Source: Dipetalonema caudispina
Taxonomy: Eukaryota; Nematoda; Chromadorea; Rhabditida; Onchocercidae
DNA length: 64,000 nt
Direction: 5' to 3'
Assembly: GCA_013365325.1 (NCBI GenBank)
Contig: JABVXV010000042.1
Location: forward strand, 1-64,000
This document shows positions 34,532 through 46,675 of the stretch, piece after piece. Below the pieces are notes generated by a model. That model saw only the letters and a program-made list of their open reading frames with translations, made no database searches and had not been told where the DNA came from. Position numbers and translations under genes: made by a program. Within the stretch, counting starts at the first letter, position 1. Each line of letters starts with the position of its first letter.

Positions 34532-37500
34532 CTATACACCAACTGCGTTATTAACTGTGACAGAGAATATTTCACATTCTCCATCAATTTCCAAAGTTCT
34601 AATATCATCTGGTGAGCCACGGTGTGCAAATGTCGCAAAGCGAACACCGTTGAAGAAAATCTGGAAACTGTATCTTTCATTGATAATCGTTATATCGGCA
34701 CTGAAATGATGAAATATTGTTTGTTGAGCTATTCTTACGATAAATTAATTCTCTTCAAATCATCGAGAATTATTCCCTGCAATGCTTAAATTGTATGCAA
34801 AGACTAAACTTTTTGCCGCTTTAAGACCTCTATTCCATGGGTAATGAGAAATTCTTTTTCATCGTAAATGAGATTTATAACTCTTTTGTTCCGGCATATG
34901 AACGGTTAAGTTCAGCAATTAATTTTATGATCTGAGATATGTTGCATTAAATGATCAGAAAATCTCGGTAAACTCCGAAGTGATGATACTAAGAAGTTAA
35001 ACTTTTAAAACAAGATAAACTATGAAAAATTCACATTTCTCCTTTGGCGATCGGTAGTATGCCTTCTCGTTCTTCACGTCCCCAAACATTATTTACCATT
35101 GCATTACGTACCACAGTACCTTCGTTGAATCGGACGGATAATTGCAACGCGTGTTGTCGAATACTGTTGTATAAATTGATATTAAATCGTTTGCCTAAAT
35201 TCATAATTCAATTACTTTTTAGCCTGTTAATTTGTGACACTTCAAATAACGTAGTAAGCCTGGTCAAATGTACATTTCTACTTCCTAAATGCTTATAAAT
35301 GCTATCATTACCAATTCATTTCATTTATTCATTCGGATAACTCTGACGAACAAAAAAACAAAGTTACAATTTCCTATACATCTGATGGATAGACATTGTT
35401 TTAGAAACAAAATTTCCCACTCCTAATTATGTCGCTTCCGTTTGTTCACTTACATTTATAATCGTTGTTGGATAATTTAAATTGCTAAATAGTCGAACAG
35501 ACTATTTGTTAAAGATAGTATCGATTCAGCATTTTTATTGCACTTACCAGTTGGTAGTAGAGAAATATCCAATCGTTTTCCTGGGACAACTTCGGCGACC
35601 GCTGTGTATGGTATTGGGAATACTCGTCCACCGTAGTGGAATAATCGAAGATTGACCAAATCACCACTAATTGATACATGATCCACCTGAAATAATATTC
35701 ATTTTGAAAACATTTTCTACAAAAGAGAAAAATGTTTGTGTTTTTTAATTTTTTTGATTTTAAACTTTAAAATAGTCTGCAACTTCATGTTCTGACTATA
35801 TTCATTTTATTACTTGAAACGAATAGAGAATATAAACGCCAATGAGATGAATGGATTGATTTATATTTTTTGATGGAACATCGATGGCTTAGAGAATATA
35901 AGTCGATAAAAAGTAAAAAACTTCGAGAAATTAATATAATTATAAATCTACTTATGAGACTTATTTATCTGAAAGAAGGTTACGTCCATTTACTTACTCC
36001 ATCTAATGGTACTCGCTGTTCGAACGTACCCGCTTCCATACGATTCGCAAAGATCTGCATAATTGACATTAATTTAAATTCATAAGACAATTGATAAAAT
36101 AAGTTGATGTCTTTATAAAATGTTAATGCTTCTGATAAATTTATTTGACTTCAAATAATTTGTTTATCGTTCATCGGAACGATATTATTTCATCGGTCAT
36201 GCGATAATAATAACAACAGTTCTACTGCAATCTTAAAAAATTCTTGTGCAAAGTAAAACCGTTCGTCCCGAGCCAAAACAGGACAGCTCCGAAGTTCTGA
36301 CTTATTTCTTCACAAATATTACATTACTGTGATAAGAGAATTATAGTCATCTTTTGAAAATTACATAACATTGGAGGTAACAATTCACACTCTACAAAAA
36401 TCTAATTTAAACTTTCTAAAATGAATGTGAATTTGGGAACCATGCCTGATACTTATTATTAATAATACGAATACGAATATCAAATTCTGTGTTTGGTTTG
36501 AAAAGATTTTTTAATCGTTGTTCGTTACTGCTCCAAATCCCTTCCATATATGAATTGTAGACCATTTTCCCTACAACAGATTCGTTGGAAAAAACTGCAT
36601 GAAGTAATGCAGAATGATACAGCTAAATGGTACAGGCAAATTACCTTCATCAAATCGGATACTGAGATGTAACGGTAGGTCAGCATCGCTACTTGCGCCT
36701 TTGTGGAAATTAATATCAATCCTAAAATGTATTTGTAAATAAATTTCCTTCATTTTATAGATTCATTTCCTTTTTTTTTATTTCTTTCAAAAACATTCTC
36801 ATAAACTGGAGAAGAATATTTTCAGTGAATAGATCATTTTATTTGATAATTCTAAATTTAAATTGGAGTGAAAGAACAAAATATTTGCCAAGCAGTGAAC
36901 CACAAATTGCAAACATACACTTCAATTTTTTGATATACGCACAGATTCGTAATCTTCAGGAAGTAGGATATATTTAAAATAAATTTATTGACTTATTGTC
37001 TAAGTTTTCAGAGAATTCCCATAACTCTATCCTGCCTACATGCGAACAGCAATGATTTTTAAAATGATGCAAAATGTTAAGAAATTTTTTGAAAATTTCT
37101 AAAAACGAAAAAATAAAAAATGAATTCTAAAACATACCTTTTAGCATCAGGTTTTATCATGCCAACAGCATGAATGGTTTGTCCTTCTTGAAATGGCTGA
37201 CTAATTCGAGTTTTAAATGGTATCAGCTGCAGTTATTAATAATATATAACTTTGCAAAATTATTGATAACAAACTTTAATCACTTCTCTCACTTTAGCTC
37301 TTATTAATGAATTATAATAAGAGCATATATTCGTTATGAACAAACTGCCTTTTTTTTAGCAAATTTAACAATTATGACAAGCTAGGAGCCCATTGGCATT
37401 TGTGTAATAACTATGATATTCCCAAGATATAAGCCTGATAACTTTGGCTAGCCAAGAAAATAATGTAGAATCTATTAGTGGCTTTATTTTTGCATTTTCT

Positions 37501-37741
37501 TCAATTTATTTCTTATTCTACATGGTTTTAGGATTAGGAATGGATTAATTCGATTAAATTCGAGCATATATATATATGTAATTAAAGAGTATATCATACT
37601 TACATATTGTCTTTCACCGATGAATTTTTTATAATTCACTTCCCGCGGTTGCATTTCATCATGTTTTGTATCTTTGTCTTCACTTGTGCAAATCTCCAGC
37701 AATACCAACCCAACTAATATTAACACTAAACAGATGCACAT
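34532..37741 (-). CDS. Tandem-repeat galectin with N-terminal signal peptide
   Basis: Eight exons (37741-37604, 37226-37138, 36721-36645, 36570-36446, 36054-35998, 35686-35548, 35194-35035, 34700-34532) encode 317 aa. Residues 1-19 or so are strongly hydrophobic (MCICLVLILVGLVLLEIC), followed by an acidic stretch and two galectin carbohydrate-recognition domains (about 47-180 and 185-317). In domain 1 the sugar-binding set is partly kept (H94, R98, N107, W114), but the usual W-G-x-E-x-R is W-S-S-N-E-Q-R, one residue longer. In domain 2 the key His is Gln226 and the HxNxR Asn is Ser228, while R230, N239, W246, E249 and R251 remain. Introns fall at conserved galectin positions. The fourth intron needs a GC donor (CAG|GCATGG, 36445). 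Most galectins are leaderless, so a signal peptide or membrane anchor implies ER routing. The gene converges with the esterase gene. Confidence 0.88.
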
Positions 37742-39373
37742 ATATCGTATCGTTCTCTATTCAAAGTTATCATAACAAAATTTGATTCTTTCAGAATTTT
37801 GCATTTAATGATGATACTAAAATAGAAATTAGGAAGGAAAAGTTTCTGTTAATAGATAACGAAAGAAATATGAAAAGATATCGCTGATCGAATAGGGAAC
37901 ATTGAACCAAAATATTAGGTGGACGATAGATTATGCAAATAACACTTTTTCGATGATAGCAACAGTACTTTAGTTGCAGAAGATTGAAATATAAATCATA
38001 TGGCCTATTCTTCAAAGATATATTCGAATTCCATTTACAGGGAGAGGAAGGAGAAGTGGGAGGATAAGAGGGCTTCGGTGTTCATAAGTCGTGAGTAGAA
38101 ATTGAATAAAAGCTTCTTTCTGATCTATATTTGACTGTAAGAAAACCTTAAATTTTGGATATTGACATGCGAAAGTACCGGAAGGATTGCTACGGTCATT
38201 TTGGGGACTCTCATTTTGTTGTGAAATTCAACTTTACTAAGTAAAAGTGTAAAACTGATAATAAGATAACGAGTGAGTGATATGCTTATTTCTTTCCTTA
38301 TCTTTTGCTGCAACAAAGATGGGAAACATTAAACAAGAAGAATCTAACAGTACAGTTTATAGATTCCATTTCTGTCAGAAGAAAGAAAAAAATCAACTAA
38401 CCTTGAATCAAATTCTTCATTGTTATCCTGAAAAAATTTTCTTTCTTAAATTTAAACAAGAATCAGAAACGCATTAAAATTTTCAACGTTTCAATATTAC
38501 CATGGGAAGTCGAAAACGTATTACAATTGGGATATATGATCTAAACGTTTTCAATTTAGAAGATTATTCTAATTTCCATGAAACAGTATCCCAAAAATAA
38601 CGAAGTAAATAATTCTCAAAAAGCTCAGTTCTACTGTATGACAAATCCTTCACTCTTAAATGCTACTAAGTTTATGTACAATTAACAAATGAATAAGAAG
38701 AACCGACTGACTCACATCCTCTGCTGTATTTTAAAATTAAAAACACGAGATATGACGTACAAGTGATCGCAACACAGATCTGTTGAAACAATATATGAAA
38801 GAAATAAGTAAGAAAAGCAATGAAAATGATTAAATCAAAGGAGCAAAATGCCGATAGCAATAAGTTGCAATACAGATTTCGTGAAAATTTTTGTTTTAAA
38901 AAATTTTAAAGCTTATCGGATTTGCAGCAATTAATAAAGTATCAACGCCATATGTTCTGTATATATGTGTGTGTGTTGAATTGAGCCAACTTTCTTTTTT
39001 TCTCGTTAAAACTGGGAAGTTTAAATTATTTTTGCAAAGTTTAGTTACTGTTGTTGTTTGCTAAAATTTTTCGAATTTTTCAAATTCAAGAGCGAATTCT
39101 AGCCTAAGTTCAAACTACTGCAGTTATATCTTACTAATTAATCACTAATCAAGCAACAACAGTGATCAACTAAAACAACCATCTATTCATTCTTTTTTCG
39201 AATGTTTATAATCCAACAATTCAAGAGAGTTATTTATTTATTTAAACGTTACAAACGGAAATGTAAGGGAGCAAAAAAGATTTTCAGACTTATGTAAATG
39301 AGTTTATTCATGAAATGATTGATCACAGACAACAATGTCTTTAATATGTGTCTAAAAATTAATCTCCAAAGCG

Positions 39374-39517
39374 CTAATTATCTCTTTTAACAAATCTTAA
39401 CTTTGAGATTTTTATATTTTTCAAGTATTTTACCACGTGTTTGGAAGCTTTCTTAGCGTAGTTTTCCAATAATTCAACTACTTTTTCACTTTCAGTGGTA
39501 TTTTCTGCAGAAGGCAT
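39374..39517 (-). CDS. Weak candidate small ORF, Glu/Lys-rich helix
   Basis: An ATG at 39517 lies 42 nt downstream of a good acceptor (GCTTTTCAACAG, ending near 39561), which would suit spliced-leader addition. The ORF begins MPSAENTTESEKVVELLE and continues as an amphipathic, helix-forming, charged stretch to TAG at 39376-39374 (47 aa). A donor, GTG|GTAAAA at 39434, could instead splice it to further exons, for example one near 38431-38406. No family recognised; coding status uncertain. Confidence 0.2.
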   Translation of the reverse strand: MPSAENTTESEKVVELLENYAKKASKHVVKYLKNIKISKLRFVKRDN

Positions 39518-39893
39518 TTCAAATAATCCGTAAAATTTCAAATTCTCTCCCCGACTTCCTGTTGAAAAGCAGTTCTTGGAGCAAATTTAAAATTCCCAAT
39601 CATTTCCATACTCAAAATACTTGAAGAAAATGCCCAATCATCAATTAAAATCAGTTAATTGATTTTCTATTTCTACACTTTGTAGAATGATTCATATCCA
39701 GTATAGCCCTCCTACGACTCTTCCGGAAATGCTCACTGGATATCAACCACGTCCACGTATTTTTGTACACGAAAAAATTTGCATAATCAATAGATGAAAG
39801 TATAAACAGTCAAAGAAAGATAAAACAGTCATAAAATTTGGACTACTCTTATCTGCTGGTTGTTATAATCAATAACTGTGCAGAAAAGAGTTG

Positions 39894-39965
39894 ATGATGA
39901 GCTTATCAGAAGGAGAAGTTCGTAACAATGGCGACAATGGTGCTGGCGATTTCATTGGAGGGAAA
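39894..39965 (+). CDS. Possible alternative first exon (24 codons)
   Basis: ATG ATG at 39894 sits 9 nt after an AG (TGTGCAG) and opens 24 codons rich in Gly, Asn, Glu and Asp, ending at a consensus donor AAA|GTGAGT in phase 0. The next good phase-compatible acceptor with open frame that I see is at the cyclophilin first exon (TTTTTTCAG before 42281), whose 5' leader is open in frame. Joining them would add about 28 residues before the cyclophilin start. This is speculative: the intron would be 2.3 kb. Confidence 0.15.
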
Positions 39966-40970
39966 GTGAGTGGACAATATTTCACTTTCATTCCAAACCG
40001 AAGGAGCAATTTGACTGAAAGTTATTCAATTTAAATTTTTAAATTATCTTTCCCTTTAAATTTTTTTTTCCTTTCGAAAAGTATATCAGTTCAAAAATCC
40101 TTATATCAAAAAATAATACTGTTCAGTGAATAGGAGGCTTATATCCAAATATTATTATATGTGTCTCTCAAAGGTTTGCGTAACAGGGAAACCTATTTTT
40201 GCGATTTTTGAGTTGCTGTGCAAAATCAGCAAAACAATGACCTTGGAAAGTTCACTGAACTATTTTCTTTAATTTCTGTGAAATCGCATCAGCATGAGTG
40301 TACTTTGACAATTCGTAGTGAAGATATGCAATAGATCCTATCCTTAGGAAGGAAGGGCAAACTATTAATTTCATACATTTACCTGACATTCTTTCGGCAC
40401 AATATCTATACCTTACCCATGTCATACTAGAAATACATCGTAGCAAAAAAGAAAAAAATTACAAAATTAAAATGGTTTGATCACATACAGGTCAGATCGG
40501 TATAATGGAATTGTAGCGCAATTGTCGCATCATTATTCTCCCTCCGCATACCAAATTATACAATGTGTGCTTAGTTGTTACTTTTCATTTCATTTTCTTC
40601 ACTTATCATCCGTGAATATTTGTACGCCTAAGTTTATGCTCCTTTGGCGTACATGTCCGTTCTTCTTTCCCGTGTTTCCAGCTGTATATTCAACAAATTT
40701 CCCAATTCAATTATATGTGAGTTATTATAAAATGAGGTCCAAAAATATAACATAAACTTGTATTCTTCTCTTAAGTAAATTAAACGGATAGACGTCCGCC
40801 GCTACTTCCTTCATAATATCGTACAAGAAACCGTTGGTAAGACCTCTGTCGTTGACCCCTCGGATATCATTGCCTTATTGCATTCTTAGTATGGCAAACA
40901 ATTTATTCAACTTACGTATCATTCTTATAGTAACACGTGCATGTCCTTCCTTCCCTATATCCACGTACGT

Positions 40971-41038
40971 GTGTGTGTGCGTATGTATGTGTGTGCATGT
41001 ATGTATGTATGTATGTATGTGTGTATGTGTGTGTGTGT
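40971..41038. repeat. (TG)/(TGTA) microsatellite
   Basis: An imperfect run of GTGTGT and GTAT units about 68 bases long, upstream of the cyclophilin gene. Confidence 0.85.
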
Positions 41039-42293
41039 TTATGCTTGGTAGATGAAGAGGTATAAGCGGGCGGGAATGTCTCGGTCAATGACGACTAGAA
41101 GATGCGCCCTTTTTTGGTCTAATTCCCTATTTTCTGCATATGTCTGCTTCCTCTCTTTCTCGCATGGAACCATTCACCACCTTCATCGTACACTCTCCAC
41201 CCTTTCTCTTACTCGACACAATACCCCCGCCCACACAATTGTCCCTTATAAGAGGCCAGAGAAGTAGTTGGTTAGAGAGAGAAGTGCGGGAGTCTTAGGT
41301 ACTGACTGCGCTTGTCCTTTTTACCATGGGATGACGTGTCACACGTTGTGACACCAATTTGTAGACTTACGTGATACTCATATGTACACTACGATATTTG
41401 TTTAGTTTAACCATTAATATTCGGAATGTGACGATAGCTTGCACATTTTTTTGAATAATAAACGAGGACTAGATAGGGGACTTTTGCGTATAATTGGCAT
41501 ATTATAAGCTTAATCTGATCGATCAGTTCAGATCTGGTCAAATCTGTTAATAGTTCATTAACCATCAAGTAATCAAGTAATTTCTGCTTTAAATTGCCAT
41601 TCAGTAAAAAGACAATGATTTTAACAGTTTGCTTAATTTATCTCTTTGAAAAAGTAATGAAAACAGTTTTCTTCCTTTCTTTCCATCCTCTTTCCTCTCT
41701 CTCTCTCCTTCTTTTGCTCTCCCTTCTTTCCGCCGAAATATGCTGTCAGCTGTCCGTCCTACTAATAGCTCTTTCTATCTTCATCTTTCATTTATTGGAA
41801 ATATATATATATATATATGTTCTAGATCACTTTTTCCCGTTCTAGAATTTTCCTGAAAATTATAGAACTTTTTTTTGCTCTTTCCGTAATATTACATTCT
41901 TTTTGGTTTCAAATTTCATTTGTACAGAAGATGAATTCAAGCGAAAGTTTCATTTTTCTGACTAAATTGAATGACATTACATTCCATTTTGTTATCTCTC
42001 TTATACATCCTTTTAGAGCAAATCGATTTGTTCGGATGTTATAACATTTATTTATGTTATTGATCCTTTAGTACTATTTTAAATTCTTTTGATTCCGGAA
42101 AATATTCGAAAATAGGTAATATTAGGCTAGTGTAACGGGTACTTTATTGCATTTCGGTTTCATCCATGTGTTAATTTGCATACCAGCACATAGATTTTTC
42201 ACTTCAAATTTTTGCTCTCTAGGTGTTATAAATTTTTCACGAAACATATATGAAATTCATAGCGGAAATTTCTTTTTTCAGTTTGACGGAAGC

Positions 42294-44825
42294 ATGACTC
42301 GTCCACGCGTCTTCTTCGATATTACTATTGGCGGAAATCCGTCTGGACGTATCATTATGGAGGTGGATTGCTTTTCCTTTATATTTTTCGAATTGGCATC
42401 CTTAATTCACAGCGCTGGTAGTGGCAGCAGTTGAAAGTTGATATTCTTTTTAAACTCTCGATATTTGGACGTTAAGCTGGGAAAAGACGAGAAATTTTCT
42501 AGAGTTAATCCTCTGAATTGACATAGAAGCGGATAACAGATTTTGAAGTAAATTAAGTTGTTTAATAGATGGAAACAAAATTTCGTTCCATGAATTAATG
42601 CTTTATCACACTGAAATACAATACTTCCTGTAGTATGATTTTTAATTGATCTGTTTATGATGAGCGATAAAACATGCTTGAATGTGGTCTCAACAGAAGT
42701 AATGGTGGTAGTTATTTCATCGGTTTCGACCCTCTTCGTTGATTTTTATTTGAGTGTTATTACTGGTTTAATAATGGCAATGATAACAGCGGTATAGGGA
42801 TAGCGACATTCGTAGTAATTATGGTTGTAATCATGAAAAGTAATAATTACAAATAATTATATTAAATTTAACATTTTTCTAGCTCTTCAACGATGTAGTT
42901 CCGAAAACAGCAGAAAATTTCCGTGCATTATGCACGGGCGAGAAGGGCGTTGGTAAATCTGGGAAGCCGCTTCATTACAAAGGTTCAACATTCCATCGAG
43001 TCATCCCGAATTTCATGTGTCAGGTCTGCTATATCCGTTCTTATTTGTTAGTTCAGTCAGTGTATGCTGTAATTCAAAATTTGAATCTCAGTTGAACTTT
43101 ATGTAAAGTGCAAGTGAGGAAATAATCGATATTAAGTTGAATGAAGCCTTCATAAATCAATTTAATTAAGTCATTTGTTGGTTAAGTATGTGGGTTTACA
43201 ATGTAATTGTTCTTTAACATACTGTAAAGTTCATCAAGATGGTCAAGTAATACAAATAATTTATATAGACCAGAGGGACATCGATAAATTCTTGTACACT
43301 TTCTAGAGTTTTGTTGTTAGCTGCTTTACTACGGTCGGAAGCTAATAGTAGGGCATTGAAGTGTTCAGTACAGGAAAGTATCATCTGTTATGTTCTGTTT
43401 TAACTCCTGAAAAGTGTGGATGTAGACGATAGGTAACAGATAACGTTGCAATAGCTGCACTTATATCGGATTCGTGAATCCGTCTTCCCATGGGAGTAAT
43501 GGCCCTCATAAATACATTGCTGGTGAATCTTTCAAATTTGGTGCTGTGATGTGAAAGAACAAAGAAATGACGTAGTCATCTTAAAATTTAGATGAAATTG
43601 AAAAAGAATGATTTGCAATTGCATTGTAAGGAAGTCAATTTCAATATTTAAAAGTTGTAAATTTCAGGGTGGTGATTTCACCCGTGGCAATGGGACCGGC
43701 GGTGAATCCATTTATGGTGAAAAATTTGAAGATGAAAACTTCAAGGAGAAGCATAGTGGACCTGGCGTGCTATCCATGGTAAGCGCGTACGACAGCATAG
43801 GTTGCTTGTATGACCTGCGGTTTGTTAAATAATGAATTGTCCGAAAAGCCGAGGATCAGTCCATATTTCAGCTTTGCATAGAAACTGCACAACTTTTTTC
43901 GATTCCTTGCTCATAAAAATCTTTGCTATGAATTTTATAGTTCGTAGCAAAAGATTGTTAACTAAAGAAAAACGGAAATCTTGAATAGATGAAGTAGAAT
44001 GCGATTAAGTGTTAGGAAACGTTAGTTAGTGTATAATGGATGCAGAAGGAGGAGGTTAATAGCTCAGTGTTAGAGCGGTATGAAACGCAGTTATCGTTCC
44101 ATAGTTCCAGTCCTTCTACTTTCTCTTCTTCTTCCCTCTTCGAAAGCGAGCAGTGATGATTTGGCTGTGGTATTGAAATGCAATGAAAAAGTTGTCCCAG
44201 TTTTCGCTAGATATGTAATGCTGCTGAGTTCGCTTCCGTCAAAGTCCCTGGTTGCTGGAGTGTAACTATGTCCTACTTTCCAATAGGGGGAGAGAGAGTT
44301 CTCTCCCCTCATGTGGGGATTTGATCAATAGTCTTGCCAAAGTGGAAAATATTCACTGTTTTCTATTCGTTCACGGTTGGCTCTTTTTTGTTTACATAAG
44401 TTTTGCTGAGTGAACTTTAAATTTATCATATTTAATTTAGGCAAATGCCGGTCCAAACACGAATGGATCTCAGTTCTTCTTGTGCACTGTGAAGACGGAT
44501 TGGTTGGATGGTAAACATGTTGTGTTCGGCCGGGTTACCGAAGGGATGGATGTCGTGCAGAAGATTGAAGCAGTGGTGAGTTTATTGTACATTTTACTTG
44601 GGAGAAGGAACAAAAGTTGATTAAAAGACGCGGTAATGATATGTGGAATTATCAAGATTCCGTTATTCGCAATGTTTTGATCTTTTCGAAATACTGACAT
44701 GATATCATGAGCAAGGTATTGAGGACGTAATAGTGTAAGGTATTTTGAACGATGTTATTTTGCAGGGTTCACAAAGCGGTAAGACATCAAGGGATGTAGT
44801 AATTGCGAATTGTGGACAATTGTAA
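42294..44825 (+). CDS. Cyclophilin-type peptidyl-prolyl isomerase (divergent-loop class)
   Basis: Five phase-0 exons (42294-42362, 42883-43023, 43668-43778, 44441-44575, 44766-44825) encode 171 aa. The enzyme catalyses cis-trans isomerisation of X-Pro bonds in the cytosol and binds cyclosporin. Catalytic and ligand residues are all visible: R62, F67, M68, Q70 ([15 protein letters not shown]), W128 and H133; these match human CypA R55, F60, M61, Q63, W121 and H126 with a 7-residue shift. The shift comes from the insertion KSGKPLH, the signature of divergent-loop cyclophilins such as C. elegans CYP-3 and CYP-7. The acceptor TTTTTTCAG ends 13 nt before the ATG, a typical spliced-leader position. 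The C-terminus, NCGQL, lacks the short basic tail of CYP-3. No signal peptide is seen. Confidence 0.95.
44051..44312. mobile_element. tRNA-like, possibly SINE-derived insertion in cyclophilin intron 3
   Basis: Bases 44051-44120 resemble a tRNA 5' half: TAGCTCAGTGTTAGAGCGG gives a perfect D-stem (GCTC/GAGC) and a good A box, followed about 27 nt later by a degenerate B box (AGTTCCAGTCC). Anticodon and T stems do not pair, so this is not a working tRNA. The next 190 bases are clearly GC-richer than the intron around them. A tRNA-derived SINE or a decayed tRNA gene would explain this. Boundaries are approximate. Confidence 0.4.
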
Positions 44826-46624
44826 GGTATCAGACGTTAAATGGTATCTCTGGAAGTATTCATTTTTCGTATAATGTTTGTTGTCTCGGATAATTTTCCT
44901 TTTCTCGTTCCTCTTTCGATGGATGTTTCGACGTTTTATAAATCTTAATGTACTTCTGTTGAAGACGGATTTAAGCTAAGTCCAGTAATAATTTAAAACT
45001 TTCGAGTATTACTTGATACATCGTAATCTGCTACTTCTCTTCACGTCAGATTAATTCACCCACGAACCAGATTAAAGTGTAACCTAAACAACCAAATCAG
45101 TTAACAATGAAATCGAAATTATCGTGATGAAAATTCCAGTCGTCTGGAATGCTTTCAGGCGAGCTCGAACCAGTTTTTACCTCATAACTACATGCACTAC
45201 CGGAAAATCGCCAAATTCTTTTTTATTAGAATTAGTAACTGTCCCTTCTTATTGATTTATTCGAGCCTAATTTTCTTGTCTATTTAGACAATAAAACGTT
45301 TAAGCCCGCAGTTATTGTTTGTCACTGTCATACCATATTGTTGTGTATTCCTTGAAGAATTGCTTAAATTTTGCTTAAGTTGTTTTTGACAATTCATCTT
45401 GCTAATAAGACTGGAAATCTGTTCATTCGATGGATAATACTAATCGAAAGCATTTAAATGGATGTGTTACAACTAATAAAAAGTGCAGCGATATAATATA
45501 CTTAGGTCACTTTATAGGTAGACATAACTCTTGACGTATGTGTATATTACTGTGTAAGAGAGGAAGAATTATTATTCACACTAAATTATCCAATTAAATA
45601 AAGTTATGATGACCAAATAGGATTTCATCTGGCTTTGGTTGTCGATAAACAAATGGGAATATTGAAGAAGAAATAGCTACCAAATGAAGACCAGAAAGAT
45701 AGATGGATGAGTAGTGATCAGTTGTTATGCTGTACACTGCAATAAATTGATTTCTCACAGATGAATTGATAGATATCAATAATTTTTATGTGTAATAGCA
45801 CCATCACATTCTTTTCTCTTCTGTTCACATTCAAAGAGAACAGAGCGAAAAATTCTTTGTCGATGTTATCTTCCTCTGAATCAGGGAGATATTTGAAATA
45901 AGCACAAATAAACGATCATATAAGCTGATTGTACCTGAGTTTTAAATATGTTCAATAAAGTTTGTTGTATGTCTTACACTCAAGAAATTTATTAAGAAAA
46001 TATTTTCTCGAAATAACTCTTAAATTTGATAAATTGGATTTCAGTAAGTAAACAATACGGTATGACCATCAATTTGGGACATTACAATTGTTTAACCTTT
46101 CGCTTTTTAGCAATTCCATGTAATGAGTAATGAACAATCAAAAAAAGGAAGGAACAGATCACAGAGAGGAATTAAAACTTGAAAATTCCCATCTAATTCC
46201 TCATTACATATCATCATTATTATTATTTCTGTTTCATTCTATTACTCATCATTTTAAAAATTTTTTGTAATAAAAATTTTAACAATAAAAATTCCATTAT
46301 TGTTAGAATCTTCTCGAATTTCTTAAAAATTTGAATATTTTTAATATTAAATTATGAATGATGTGAAAGAATGTTAATTGTTATTTATTGAATGATGAGA
46401 TGATTTCAGGTATTAATTATTATTGTTTTAATTATTTGATTACTATATATTTAAATATATTGAAACCCTTCTTTATACTCATATTTTGGAAATAATTGAA
46501 GAGTAAGCAATAAGCATAACATAGGCTTTTATGGATTGTCCTCAAAGTTGTTGGTCCCTTGCAAAATGAGAAAATTGTCATCAACACTTATGCTGAGTAA
46601 ACGCTGTTATCGTATGCCAATTCG

Positions 46625-46675
<51 letters not shown>

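Larger units (their letters stand above)
37742..42293. other. Intergenic region with weak small-gene candidates
   Basis: About 4.5 kb between the signal-peptide galectin and cyclophilin. It contains two weak coding candidates listed separately (39374-39517 minus, 39894-39965 plus), a TG/TGTA microsatellite (about 40971-41038), a GC-richer stretch at 41040-41350 without a recognisable product, and a CT-rich run near 41690-41725 followed by (AT)n at about 41801-41818. Confidence 0.5.

Noticed and set aside
41594..41845. 83-codon leucine/serine-rich ORF upstream of cyclophilin
   Set aside because: It translates a CT-rich tract and an (AT)n repeat, with no homologue recognised.
44051..44120. Functional tRNA gene
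   Set aside because: Anticodon and T stems do not pair; only the D-arm is intact.
44091..44312. 73-codon minus-strand ORF in cyclophilin intron 3
   Set aside because: It lies in the tRNA-like GC-rich block and resembles no protein; it is explained by local composition.
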